From IMG/VR virus record IMGVR_UViG_3300042908_001001, positions 1 through 64,000 of that record: a DNA stretch of 64,000 nucleotides; one strand, given 5' to 3'. The position numbers were made by a program, and so were the translations under genes. Positions 9,491 to 18,403 of the stretch are shown piece by piece (within the stretch, counting starts at the first letter, position 1; each line of letters starts with the position of its first letter). The stretch comes from a virus. A model generated the notes under the pieces. The model ran no database searches and was not told where the DNA came from. It saw only the letters and a list, made by a program, of their open reading frames with translations.

Positions 9491-10192
9491 ATGGCTAGAC
9501 AAAAGAGATCCGTTTCTAATGATTATGTCAATAAATTGAAAGCAGTTGCTACAAAGGTTTTAGAAGATTGGGAAAAAAGCCCGTCATCCTATGCTGAGTG
9601 CAACATCCAAAAGATAACCTTAGAACGTTGGCGAAAAGGAGATAATTTACCTAGTATCCGTTCAATAGAGAGCTTTTTAGGATTTCTCAGACTCACGATG
9701 AATCGGTGGGATGAATATCTGGACGACAAAATAGATTTTGATACCTTTTGGGGATTAAGGGGGAAAGAACTCGAAGGAAGGGTTATCACTTGGGAATCCG
9801 TAGTAAACGATGCGAGAACCCTAACCCACGAAGAAAGAATGAAAATCGTTCAAGAGTTAGCCATGATAACGGCTGATACCATCGAAAAAGTCGAATTATT
9901 TTCATTGACTAATCAGCAGTTAAAACGTCTTAATACTTTGCTGATTACCTCAAGAGGGAATTTAGGGGATGACGATCTAAAGACGTTTGAAACCATTATT
10001 AATAAAGGCGTTAGTCAGTCTTTAGTTGCCAGTATTATTGATCAAAAAATCATTGGGCTTCCTAAAAAAGAATTTGATATACTGGCAACATTTTTGTTAA
10101 AACCTAGCAGATGGGTGGGTGATACCCTGCTAGGTGTAACAAATCAATTCCTAACTAATTTCGAGGATTTAATTGATGCGCTAGGATCGTAA
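9491..10192 (+). CDS. putative HTH transcriptional regulator
   Basis: 233 residues. The N-terminal 75 residues look like an XRE-type helix-turn-helix (ITLERWRKGDNLPS ... IESFLGFLRLT). The rest is all-helical without a recognised family. It is monocistronic behind its own strong promoter and diverges from the tail gene, as a phage repressor or early regulator often does. DNA binding is inferred from pattern only. Its end overlaps the end of a minus-strand gene by 49 bp. Confidence 0.55.
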   Translation: MARQKRSVSNDYVNKLKAVATKVLEDWEKSPSSYAECNIQKITLERWRKGDNLPSIRSIESFLGFLRLTMNRWDEYLDDKIDFDTFWGLRGKELEGRVITWESVVNDARTLTHEERMKIVQELAMITADTIEKVELFSLTNQQLKRLNTLLITSRGNLGDDDLKTFETIINKGVSQSLVASIIDQKIIGLPKKEFDILATFLLKPSRWVGDTLLGVTNQFLTNFEDLIDALGS

Positions 10193-10590
10193 ATACCGAT
10201 CACTTTAGTCACAATAATTTGAGGGTCTGTATCATAAATTTTGTTACAGACCTTTATTGTTTTTTCTTGGTCATAAATCTCAATATTGCCATCAATGTAT
10301 AGCCTTGGCTTTTGAATTGAGGGGAAGTCATAATCTTTGCCTAATACCTTTTTGGCTGGTAGGTTAAGGTATTTTTGGGCAGGATTAGTAAAGGGAGATG
10401 AGACAATTGCGGGTTCCCTGTAATTATTAATTTCTTCACACAAAATATCGAACTGAATATTAAATAAGGCTTTTTCTTTTTGAGTAGAACACAATCCAAT
10501 TAACTTTCTTGATTCGGATTTTGCCTTATAATGAAAAAGACCGTTTTTAGAAATCAAAGTCAATAAAAATCCGCAAAAAGTTTGATTCAC
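10144..10590 (-). CDS. hypothetical protein
   Basis: 148 residues with a GTG start preceded by AAAGG. No family recognised. It lies directly downstream of nothing on its strand except the rep gene's 3' end side, and its stop runs 49 bp into the convergent regulator gene. Mixed alpha/beta composition. Confidence 0.5.
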   Translation of the reverse strand: MNQTFCGFLLTLISKNGLFHYKAKSESRKLIGLCSTQKEKALFNIQFDILCEEINNYREPAIVSSPFTNPAQKYLNLPAKKVLGKDYDFPSIQKPRLYIDGNIEIYDQEKTIKVCNKIYDTDPQIIVTKVIGIYDPSASIKSSKLVRN

Positions 10591-10646
10591 GACTAAACCT
10601 TTTGAAACAACTATAATAATTTAACACAGAACAAATGTTTTAACAA

Positions 10647-13600
10647 CTAAGTTATCAACATTTCAGTGTTTTCACTTGTACCTAAGTTAAAAATACTAAA
10701 ACAACTTAGGAATGAAGACGCGATCGCGTCCTTTTTGTTTACTGGTAAGCAAGAAATGGCCTTGGTGAACAACTCAGAACCATAGGACTGGATAAATACC
10801 CCTATCGAATTAGCTATCTCAGCATCAATATCGGATTGAGGGGCATCGGACTTAGCAACCGAGTCTAGGTAAGGGATGGCGGTGTTCTGAATCTCGTAGA
10901 GTTGAGCTATTTCAGAATCGGTTAATCCGTCATATTTTATTACCGACTCTTCTTTATATACTAGAGACAGTAATAACTTCTTAAAGACCTCGAAACCTTT
11001 ACCCTGTATATCTTTCACGTTTTCGGTAACGTATTGACTGATCCATTTCGATACAGCCCCTTGGGTCACCCCTAAAGCTTGCACAAAATCCTTCATACCC
11101 CCTTTATCTAAGGCTTCCTTGCCTTTTTTGGCTAGTCCTAGACCGATCTGGAATACCTTGGTTTTGACCTGCTCGGACTTAGAACACAAATCGAGGCTGA
11201 TGTCTTTGCATTCGATTTGCTCAAATCGATGGCCTAGTAACTCTAGCCATGAGAGATCGCCGTCTCCACAAATCCAGTAATGCAACTGCTCATCCCCCCG
11301 TCTGTTAGCCCTTAGCCGCCCAATCTCTTGAATTACCTCTGTTCGTACCAAATGTTTGTAGTAGTCGGTAAATGCGCGGTTAAAATGCCCTTTGGAGTAT
11401 TTAAAATTGCGATCGCCCGTCATGGTGATATAGTTCGATACCGCCGATCCGATGTGAGGGAAAGGGATACCGTAAGAAACGACTGATTTTTTTTCCTGAA
11501 ATAAATTAGAGCCGCGACCATCAGCAAAATGAGTTAGATTTTCCCCATCAGCAAAAGCCTTATAGTCAATTTCACCTAAGCAATCTTGCGTAATTCCATC
11601 GGTAGAGAGAATGTATTCTCGCATGATTGCCTTTTTCTTCTCACTCGCTTCTTTGTCCCGTTGCTTATTAAAAACTCCAAAGCCATTAGTAACTTGAGTA
11701 ATCAATAGATTTTCAGGAGTTTCCGAGTATTTAGCGAATACCATCAATTGATTTTTTTCTATACCTAACTGCAAACATAGCCAATCAGGGTTTACCGTAG
11801 CCGATTGCATGATGGAAGTGTTGGTGTTTTTTATACCATCGATCATGCGCTGGTTCTTAAATTGGATAGCGATTTTACTGTCGCTGAATCTTAAAGAGCC
11901 GTTTTCCCTTCCACTCCAGATACCCGCGATCCGTCCGATACCTAGTGCATTGATTAATTCAGTCCGTTTTTTCTTAACTAAATCCCCTAAATCGGGACGG
12001 GACAGAACCTCTATCCTTTCAATTCGCTTCAATAAATCATCAACATTATCGGGAACATCCCCCAACCCTGAGCAAACATCTTTCAACCCAAAAAGAATAT
12101 CATGATTTTCTAGTCCGTAAATCGGTAATTTTTTGCATCCTAGAACATTTTCGACTCCTTTAAAAAAGCCATCAAAATCGGCTCTTAGAGTAGGGTCATG
12201 CTGATTTGATGCGTTCAAAAAAGCGATATAGTCGTTACTGCCAAAATGAATCGTTTTTGCCCATTCATAATTTCCTGAGTCAATTTCATCAAATACTCCT
12301 ATCGTTTTCTTCGTGAATAAATTCTTAGAGATTAATTGAGGTGAGGTACTGGCATATTGCCAAGTCATGGCCTCATGATATTGATATAAAAATCCGTATC
12401 CATCACCCATACCCGTCTTACATTTTTTAAAAAACTCGCAACTTCCGCAAACCTTCTCAGGATCGCGCCCACTGGCATAGATTTGATTAATGGGGACTGT
12501 TAAATGACAGTTAGATTGTGTTCTGAGTTCTGGGATAGTTTCTTCTGTGGCCCGTACTCGGAACGGATTCCCTAAAGCGGTTTTCTTGTCATAATCCAAT
12601 TCATATCCGTCATGACGGGCTGGCAGATCGGGAAAATTTTCTTCGATACCCTTAACCGTTGGATTCCGATGCCCAGGCATTGATAGGATTATCTTGTGAA
12701 ATTCTGACTTAATTTCTTCCCCTTCCATTGGTTCAGGAATTTCAAAACAATTGTTAATTTGAAGCTGACCAGCAACATGGGATTTTCCCGATCCCGTACT
12801 CGAAACATCTAGGGCATACTGCCATTCAGGATCACGGCACACCCGTTCATAAAATTCTTGATAGAGTTCATCCGATACAATCACCATCCGACCTGCCAAT
12901 TGTTCTTTGGTTGGAAGATCTCCGCCCGTGTAGTAATAGTTAATTGGCTTATTGAAAACAAAATCAGCATCTTGCATCATTTTATTGCTTTCTTCCATAA
13001 TCGCCTTAGCAAAGCCAGTTAGGAAGGTCATCAGGGATTTATTTTCTATGCAATCCTTAGCGACTTCTTTAATTTTGGGCATAGTCCCCTTAACGTACTG
13101 AGTAACTTTTTGTTGCCATGATGGTTTATTGATTTTTGGGAATTTAAAACCGTACTCTTTCCCGTAATAAAAAACCGTCCCGATATTGCAGGTTGATCGG
13201 GCCTTGTCATTACTATTAGCAATTTTGTCAATATACCATCCTATCTTTGGATTCGTAGGACTCCAACGTTCTAGCATAGCGATCGCAATGTTTCTTGGGA
13301 TGCCGCTATTCAATACCCCAAATGCAACCCGAATCTGGAAATGGTATTGGTTAGCCCCTTTCATCGTCCGAGGTGGGATACGGTCTAAACAACCTTGGAT
13401 TAAGGTGATTTTTTGATCCTCATCTTGCTCAAAGTTTAAAAAGCTTGGTAGTTGAGCAAGCATCTTTCTCGCTTCTGCTTTTTCTTTTTCTTCTGCTTTC
13501 TTAATTTCTAGCGACGCGATCGCATCATCTACATATTTTTGGGGTAAAGGAACTGCATTCTCATTTTTCCATCTCCACGCACTAGGATCATTATTCCCGT

Positions 13601-14126
13601 AAAATCCACGCCCACCCTCAACCGCCGCAAGGTCTAACCCTGGGTAGTCGTCAACAAACCTAAATTTCATTTCTTCATAAATTTCTAGGGAGACGGGATT
13701 CTCAAAAACAATGATCGCCCGAAAACGAGGCCAGTCTGGTTTTGAACTACAGGTTTCACAGACATAGGCGGTATATTTCTGATGTAATGGAGAATTTAAG
13801 ATACTCCACTGGGTATTTTCAATTTTTTTTATCTTTTGATCTTCCTTTTTCCCTTTTTCGTTGACAACCTGAATAGTTTCGGTATTGTCAAAATCTAACG
13901 CGACTCCATATATAAGGTCAATATTTTCCTTATTCCTTCTTCCATCCCCTTTATAGGTAGCCATAGAGTACGAGAAGCCCATAGACTCCGCCTCTATCAG
14001 GTCATCTATCGATCCTTGGTACGGCTGAAAACCAGCAGTAAACTTCTCATGCTGAGTCGTTTTATTGATAACTAGCGAGTTTACCGAAAATTTGAAGTTA
14101 TCTAGGGATTGAGTAACATTTAGCAT
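10647..14126 (-). CDS. replicative primase-helicase (AEP-like primase plus SF2 helicase)
   Basis: 1159 residues. Residues about 70-180 fit an archaeo-eukaryotic primase core (GVALDFDN with DxD at 78-80; RFRAIIVFENP; RGFYG). Residues about 240-320 look like a PriCT linker. A helicase follows: Walker A SSTGSGKS (442-449), Walker B DEID (613-616), motif VI QEIGRLRANRR. Between Walker A and B are four Cys (about 540, 560, 563, 569), the arrangement of the XPD/DinG iron-sulphur domain. A HTH-like segment (VTQGAVSKWI) and an unusual hydrophobic tail end the protein. It probably initiates replication. Cyanobacterial plasmid CyRepA-type proteins are a possible relative that I cannot check. Confidence 0.8.
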   Translation of the reverse strand: MLNVTQSLDNFKFSVNSLVINKTTQHEKFTAGFQPYQGSIDDLIEAESMGFSYSMATYKGDGRRNKENIDLIYGVALDFDNTETIQVVNEKGKKEDQKIKKIENTQWSILNSPLHQKYTAYVCETCSSKPDWPRFRAIIVFENPVSLEIYEEMKFRFVDDYPGLDLAAVEGGRGFYGNNDPSAWRWKNENAVPLPQKYVDDAIASLEIKKAEEKEKAEARKMLAQLPSFLNFEQDEDQKITLIQGCLDRIPPRTMKGANQYHFQIRVAFGVLNSGIPRNIAIAMLERWSPTNPKIGWYIDKIANSNDKARSTCNIGTVFYYGKEYGFKFPKINKPSWQQKVTQYVKGTMPKIKEVAKDCIENKSLMTFLTGFAKAIMEESNKMMQDADFVFNKPINYYYTGGDLPTKEQLAGRMVIVSDELYQEFYERVCRDPEWQYALDVSSTGSGKSHVAGQLQINNCFEIPEPMEGEEIKSEFHKIILSMPGHRNPTVKGIEENFPDLPARHDGYELDYDKKTALGNPFRVRATEETIPELRTQSNCHLTVPINQIYASGRDPEKVCGSCEFFKKCKTGMGDGYGFLYQYHEAMTWQYASTSPQLISKNLFTKKTIGVFDEIDSGNYEWAKTIHFGSNDYIAFLNASNQHDPTLRADFDGFFKGVENVLGCKKLPIYGLENHDILFGLKDVCSGLGDVPDNVDDLLKRIERIEVLSRPDLGDLVKKKRTELINALGIGRIAGIWSGRENGSLRFSDSKIAIQFKNQRMIDGIKNTNTSIMQSATVNPDWLCLQLGIEKNQLMVFAKYSETPENLLITQVTNGFGVFNKQRDKEASEKKKAIMREYILSTDGITQDCLGEIDYKAFADGENLTHFADGRGSNLFQEKKSVVSYGIPFPHIGSAVSNYITMTGDRNFKYSKGHFNRAFTDYYKHLVRTEVIQEIGRLRANRRGDEQLHYWICGDGDLSWLELLGHRFEQIECKDISLDLCSKSEQVKTKVFQIGLGLAKKGKEALDKGGMKDFVQALGVTQGAVSKWISQYVTENVKDIQGKGFEVFKKLLLSLVYKEESVIKYDGLTDSEIAQLYEIQNTAIPYLDSVAKSDAPQSDIDAEIANSIGVFIQSYGSELFTKAISCLPVNKKDAIASSFLSCFSIFNLGTSENTEMLIT

Positions 14127-14160
14127 ATATTTTACGCTCCTAAATACATTTTAACGATAA

Positions 14161-14200
14161 ACACAACAAAACCCTCACACCGTGTAGAGCAGGTGAAGGG
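14161..14200 (-). terminator. intrinsic terminator 2 in rep leader
   Basis: Read on the minus strand: stem CCCT-CACC paired with GGTG-AGGG (plus coordinates 14172-14200, small bulges, 10-base loop), followed by a U-rich run TTTTGTTGT. It lies 35 bp upstream of the rep start codon. Confidence 0.6.
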
Positions 14201-14305
14201 CTGAAAGCTTTGATGGGCAAGGATCGGACTAAATCTTGGATATGGCATAAGGATAATACTTGTCAGGTTAATCCAATAATAACATACATCTTATAAAGGA
14301 TCAAA

Positions 14306-14332
14306 CAAAAAATACCTCCCTTGAGAGGAGGT
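14306..14332 (-). terminator. intrinsic terminator 1 in rep leader
   Basis: Minus strand: ACCTCC paired with GGAGGT over a short loop, then six U. It sits between the minus-strand promoter (14460-14488) and the rep gene, so rep transcripts must read through it. Confidence 0.7.
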
Positions 14333-14402
14333 GAATAATAACCTAACAAAGAGAATCCAGACGCGAACTTAAATAGAATTTATCATAATAAGGAGCGTAT
14401 AA

Positions 14403-14451
14403 GGCTTTGACGGGGATCTATCATTGTGTGAGCAATTAAAGCATCAAAGCC
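14403..14451. repeat. inverted repeat in rep leader
   Basis: GGCTTTGA (14403-14410) and TCAAAGCC (14444-14451) form a perfect 8-bp inverted repeat. A partial third copy (GCTTTGATGG) lies near 14206. The 450 bases between rep and the divergent gene hold no ORF. Confidence 0.55.
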
Positions 14452-14459
14452 ATATCCTT

Positions 14460-14488
14460 AAGATACACTTAAAACAAAAATATGTCAA
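14460..14488 (-). promoter_or_regulatory. promoter of rep leader
   Basis: Minus strand TTGACA (14488-14483), 17 bp, TATCTT (14465-14460). It diverges from the + promoter at 14511; the two -35 boxes are 22 bp apart. Drives the leader and rep. Confidence 0.65.
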
Positions 14489-14510
14489 GAAAAATGTTTT
14501 AATAATTTTA

Positions 14511-14539
14511 TTGACTTTTTAAAATAGATCATTTATGAT
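14511..14539 (+). promoter_or_regulatory. promoter of replication/sigma operon
   Basis: TTGACT, 17 bp, TATGAT, preceded by an AT-rich block (GTTTTAATAATTTTA) shared with several other promoters in the window. Drives 14576 and probably the genes to 18.2 kb. Confidence 0.7.
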
Positions 14540-14575
14540 TAGGTCATACCTCAAAAAACAAAGGAGATTTAACCC

Positions 14576-14815
14576 TTGACTACATTTTCCGAAGCGTTTA
14601 AAACCATTGACAACTTGACCAGCTACCTACAGTCCCAAGGTATTAAAAACCAAGTTAAGGCTCTTGATACAGCCCGCACTCTTGTAGGTTTTTTGCTTGA
14701 GGGGAAAGAATTACCCGCTAAGTCAGAACAGGCCGAACTACCCTTGGTCGCTCCCGCTTGCCCCGCGCCCGTATCGGAAGAAACGGAAGACGAAGAAGCC
14801 GACGAAGACGAATAA
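14576..14815 (+). CDS. small protein with acidic tail
   Basis: 79 residues, TTG start preceded by AAAGGAGATTT; no ATG alternative fits. The first 55 residues are helical. The last 14 are almost all Glu/Asp. First gene of the divergent + operon. Acidic tails of this kind occur in DNA mimics and binding-partner proteins; function unknown. Confidence 0.6.
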   Translation: MTTFSEAFKTIDNLTSYLQSQGIKNQVKALDTARTLVGFLLEGKELPAKSEQAELPLVAPACPAPVSEETEDEEADEDE

Positions 14816-14939
14816 TCTTGAACAGAGGTAAAACAAAATGAAAACTTATTACCTCTGTTTACTCCTCATTCACTTTTTACTTTTGACTAAAGTTCTGAAA
14901 CGTTTTTGCAAACTTAAAACAAATTAACTAATTACGATT

Positions 14940-16145
14940 ATGGCTGAAATTAAATTCGATCTCCAAACCTTTGCTGACTTTACTGAATTTCCTCAAGGTC
15001 TAACCGAAGACGGAAACCCTATCAAATACCGAAGATTTTCCATCGCTGAATTAGAACATTACGGACTTCACTATATCCCTACTGTTTTTTTGTTGCTTGC
15101 TGAATCCTTAGATACTGGTATTGAATTTTGGAGTACAGGGGTACTGCCAGAATCGCTCGACTCAACCAAAGGATTGTTAAAACTTGCCTACGATGAAAAC
15201 GGAATGCCAAACGCATTATATGGCCCAACGATTTGTCGAAACGGTAATCAGCTTGTTTTATCCTATGGTGATTTTGAGTTTCCAGTAAACAATGAAAAAA
15301 ATACTTTAATCATTGGAGGATTACAAGGAAACTTTGAAATCGAAAAAAATCAAGATGGTTCCAAAAAATTCCTAAAAGCACGATTAGCTGACAAAGATTA
15401 CGCCACTGGGGAAGAATTTGTTATTTCTTGCCTATTGGAAGATTGGGAAAATCCCCCAACACTTTCAGAGTTAAATGGCAAGTTAAATAAAAACGAGTCC
15501 ATCGTTGAATTATTCAAGCCCTTGATGCCTCCGATCACTTTAATGGATGAATTGCCTAATGGAGATTACAAGGTAATCAAAATTGGGGAACCCAAAGAAG
15601 GTCAGTATGGCTTAAATGTTGTGATTAATTGTGAGGGAATGTCAACGTTTCTACAAAAAGGGCATCCGTCCCACATGAAAGCAACAAAAGATTTTACTCC
15701 CACAACTAAAGAGACTAAAGACAAATATGCCAAAATCCAAAAAGAATTACGTAATGCTACAGACGAAGCCACTAAATCCGAACTAAAAAAAGAACTTTTA
15801 GTTCTTGCTATGGCAATGGGCGACTGGCAAGTAATTAATTTCCATATTGAAGAAAACAATAAGGAATGGATTCTACGCATCGTTGACGGTGGACTTAAAA
15901 AAACTGGTGTCAACAAAGGGAAGCCCAAAAAGAATAGCCAATTAATTCCTGCTTCTCAATCTTTTCCATCTACTCCAAAAGAAGCCCCCTTAATGCTTTC
16001 TGCAAGCGTTGAAACCGTTCCTTTTGAAGAAGTTGTTAAAGATGCTCAAGCGTCTTTATTCTCTCCTGAAAAAGAGTTAGTAACGGCTGGCAAGTCTGGC
16101 AAAAAAACAAAAGATAAACCCTCTGAAATTGAGCCTCCATTCTAG
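14940..16145 (+). CDS. hypothetical replication-operon protein
   Basis: 401 residues, no recognised family. The N-terminal 250 residues are mixed alpha/beta; residues about 250-280 are a lysine/glutamate coiled coil; the C-terminal 80 residues are low-complexity and basic. It ends SEIEPPF, resembling the acidic-(x)PF tip with which SSB proteins recruit partners. A single-stranded DNA binding role is possible but not shown. It lies between the divergent rep promoter and the sigma factor. Confidence 0.6.
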   Translation: MAEIKFDLQTFADFTEFPQGLTEDGNPIKYRRFSIAELEHYGLHYIPTVFLLLAESLDTGIEFWSTGVLPESLDSTKGLLKLAYDENGMPNALYGPTICRNGNQLVLSYGDFEFPVNNEKNTLIIGGLQGNFEIEKNQDGSKKFLKARLADKDYATGEEFVISCLLEDWENPPTLSELNGKLNKNESIVELFKPLMPPITLMDELPNGDYKVIKIGEPKEGQYGLNVVINCEGMSTFLQKGHPSHMKATKDFTPTTKETKDKYAKIQKELRNATDEATKSELKKELLVLAMAMGDWQVINFHIEENNKEWILRIVDGGLKKTGVNKGKPKKNSQLIPASQSFPSTPKEAPLMLSASVETVPFEEVVKDAQASLFSPEKELVTAGKSGKKTKDKPSEIEPPF

Positions 16146-16148
16146 CCT

Positions 16149-17018
16149 ATGCTATTTTTAATCATGCCCACGAACCCAAAAAGTAAAGTCGATCAAAAGA
16201 TTCTAATGGATCAGTTTTTAGCTCTACGTTTACTAATGGAAGAGTCGGGCATGATTAAATGGGTAAGCAAGAATGGCAAAAAGAATTTAGAGATTGAACC
16301 CAATTGTATCAGTCAACTAAAATCTCTTTACCCTGATAAAAAAAGAGAAATTCATTTAGGAGAAAAAGCAAAAGACATTTTAGTAATGTCTGTTAAGGGG
16401 ATGGTAATCGAAGTCGCTAGATACTATCTAGCAAAGATGCGCTTAGATAATTCAAAGCTAGATGAATTGATTCAGATGGGCTACTTAGGGGCTACTTATT
16501 CCCTCTATAAGTTTAATCCAACAAAAAATATCAAATGGTCATCTTATGCTTATCTTTGGATAAAAGCCAAAATCTCTAGAGGTTCTTATCAGGATTATCT
16601 AATAAAAGCTAATTTGAAATATGAAGCCTTAATATTGACAGTCCCTCAAAGGATAAAACGTTTTGATTTACTGGCTTTTTCTACGGACTTACTTTGGATT
16701 TATCTTTCCCAAAAGACAATCTATCCTACTTATCCTTTTAAGTTTTATTCGGAAAGTCCACAGGCAGATGACGGGTATACTTCTAGTATTTTTGACACTC
16801 TCCCATGTGAAAATAACAGAAATTTAGTTGATGAAATTCATTTAATTTTATCTCAGGACGAAATTGATATTCTAATGTCAGACGATCAAACCACAAAAAA
16901 GAAAAAAGACAATGTAGGTATTCTCGAAATGGCATTAATGCAAGGGATACCGTTAGACAATTTTTACGACAAAAAACAACAAATCATCAACAAAGTAATG
17001 GAGCGTATTGAATTATGA
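16149..17018 (+). CDS. divergent sigma-70-family factor
   Basis: 289 residues. Residues about 77-150 match sigma-70 region 2: a helix with VIEVARYYLAKM, then DELIQMGYLGATYSLYKF (region 2.1-2.2, core RNA polymerase contact) and KWSSYAYLWIKAKI (region 2.3-2.4, -10 melting and recognition). A region 4 is not clear; the C-terminal 60 residues keep only weak similarity. ATG 16149 and ATG 16164 (MPTNPK) are both possible. It probably redirects host RNA polymerase to a class of phage promoters. Operon member; stop overlaps the next start (ATGA). Confidence 0.8.
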   Translation: MLFLIMPTNPKSKVDQKILMDQFLALRLLMEESGMIKWVSKNGKKNLEIEPNCISQLKSLYPDKKREIHLGEKAKDILVMSVKGMVIEVARYYLAKMRLDNSKLDELIQMGYLGATYSLYKFNPTKNIKWSSYAYLWIKAKISRGSYQDYLIKANLKYEALILTVPQRIKRFDLLAFSTDLLWIYLSQKTIYPTYPFKFYSESPQADDGYTSSIFDTLPCENNRNLVDEIHLILSQDEIDILMSDDQTTKKKKDNVGILEMALMQGIPLDNFYDKKQQIINKVMERIEL

Positions 17019-17725
17019 TTGCATCTCAAGTAATGATGCCTACTAATGAATATATTTTATCTGGTTTTAACAAAAAATATGGACAGTCAGCATTATTAAT
17101 TGACGGGGGGTATGATTCCGATATTGGAATATATCATTATCAAATCCATAAGATTAATAAGTACGATAAGGTTAACGGAAAGGTTTTTCTGGAAAACATA
17201 GGTTCATACGTTCCTGATGAACAAGGAAATCTCCCATTTAACATGAAGTATGGATTCTCTTTTTTTGAGGGATGTCAACACAAAGGTGTCCCATTTTATC
17301 CAATTTCAAGAAGCACTGTTGCAAGAATATCAATAGAGTACAAACAAACTTCTTACACGGCCTATGGTGGCTGTAGTTCTTGCGAAAACATATTTGAAAG
17401 GTTTTGGGTAAAAAGCTTTGATAATCTACTAAAAAACTGTCCACAAGAATCATTGTCTGTAAAAGATTTGGTGATTTCAGAAATAAAGAAATTGTCCAAT
17501 ATAGCAGTTATGCGTGATTATTCTCGCAATTGGGTGTATTACAAATTTATGGACAAAGTACAAACAATAGACCAAAAAATAAATAATGAAATATTACAAA
17601 ACACTCCATATTACTACTCATCTCAACTTGCTTATAACCAATTTTCTTGGGGCTTAGTACAGTCATCAACAAAAGACAAAAAGAAAGATGATGAAAGATT
17701 GTTTGATTCTTTTTATCGGGTATGA
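17015..17725 (+). CDS. hypothetical protein in sigma operon
   Basis: 236 residues, aromatic-rich (many Tyr), no recognised family. A CSSCE motif near residue 120 could bind metal. It overlaps the sigma gene and the next gene by 4 bp each (ATGA), so it is translationally coupled to both. Confidence 0.6.
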   Translation: MIASQVMMPTNEYILSGFNKKYGQSALLIDGGYDSDIGIYHYQIHKINKYDKVNGKVFLENIGSYVPDEQGNLPFNMKYGFSFFEGCQHKGVPFYPISRSTVARISIEYKQTSYTAYGGCSSCENIFERFWVKSFDNLLKNCPQESLSVKDLVISEIKKLSNIAVMRDYSRNWVYYKFMDKVQTIDQKINNEILQNTPYYYSSQLAYNQFSWGLVQSSTKDKKKDDERLFDSFYRV

Positions 17726-18078
17726 TCAACATGAAAAAGCAATTCTTTAAATGGCTAGAAAGTCGCATTATTAAATGCTCAGTCTTTATTCGTAACCTAT
17801 GGACTGGTAAAAATACTTGTGTTATTGCAAGGCTAGTAGTCGATGATGACGGCGATCAATTTGTTCAATATATTAATCGCATTTCTGATACTGGCATTGG
17901 GTATGGATTCTCTTGCAAATTGATTGATGCTAAATGGTATGAATCTCCCAAAAAAGCATTAGAGGATATCGTCAAGCTACCATCTTTGTATAGCTCACAA
18001 AACTGGGAGATTTTCTCTATTAGCGAATATGATGAAAACTCGATTAAAGAAGCTTTATTAAAAGGGCAGGTTTGGTAA
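17722..18078 (+). CDS. hypothetical protein
   Basis: 118 residues, start overlapping the previous stop (ATGA). Beta-rich middle (TCVIARLVVDDDGDQF). ATG 17722 or 17731. The stop overlaps the next small gene. Function unknown. Confidence 0.6.
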   Translation: MINMKKQFFKWLESRIIKCSVFIRNLWTGKNTCVIARLVVDDDGDQFVQYINRISDTGIGYGFSCKLIDAKWYESPKKALEDIVKLPSLYSSQNWEIFSISEYDENSIKEALLKGQVW

Positions 18079-18236
18079 TGGAAATAAAGATTAAGCTAAA
18101 CGTAATATTCTTGGCATTTTTTTGTATCTTGTCTATTTTTATTCCTTGGAAAACTATTCTTTTGTGGTGTGGTGCAATCTACTTATTGACAGCCATTAAT
18201 GACTTGTTTGCATTATTACAAGAGGTGAAGAAATGA
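18078..18236 (+). CDS. small two-helix membrane protein
   Basis: 52 residues; ATG follows GGTA with a TAATG stop-start overlap. Two hydrophobic segments (about residues 8-22 and 28-46) separated by PWK, so it is probably an inner-membrane protein. Function unknown. Confidence 0.6.
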   Translation: MEIKIKLNVIFLAFFCILSIFIPWKTILLWCGAIYLLTAINDLFALLQEVKK

Positions 18237-18403
18237 CACTAGGACGGCAATCATATCGAGCCATTATTACTCGCTATTCAAATCTTAAGCTTGACGATAA
18301 TATTCCCGCGATCGCAAGTCACCCGCTCAACCAATTCCCTGAAAATATCTCTCAACTCGAAATTAGTGGCAAGTCCCCAGAAATTAGGGTCGGATGTCGC
18401 TAG
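18233..18403 (+). CDS. possible short ORF truncated by the recombinase gene
   Basis: 56 codons from an ATG that overlaps the previous stop (ATGA) and follows GAGGTGAAG. All but the first 15 codons lie antisense to the recombinase 3' end. It may be the remnant of an operon gene cut by insertion of the recombinase, or chance. Confidence 0.3.
   Translation: MTLGRQSYRAIITRYSNLKLDDNIPAIASHPLNQFPENISQLEISGKSPEIRVGCR

Noticed and set aside
11809-12105. 98-codon plus-strand ORF
   Set aside because: Lies wholly antisense to the rep gene, whose motifs are clear.
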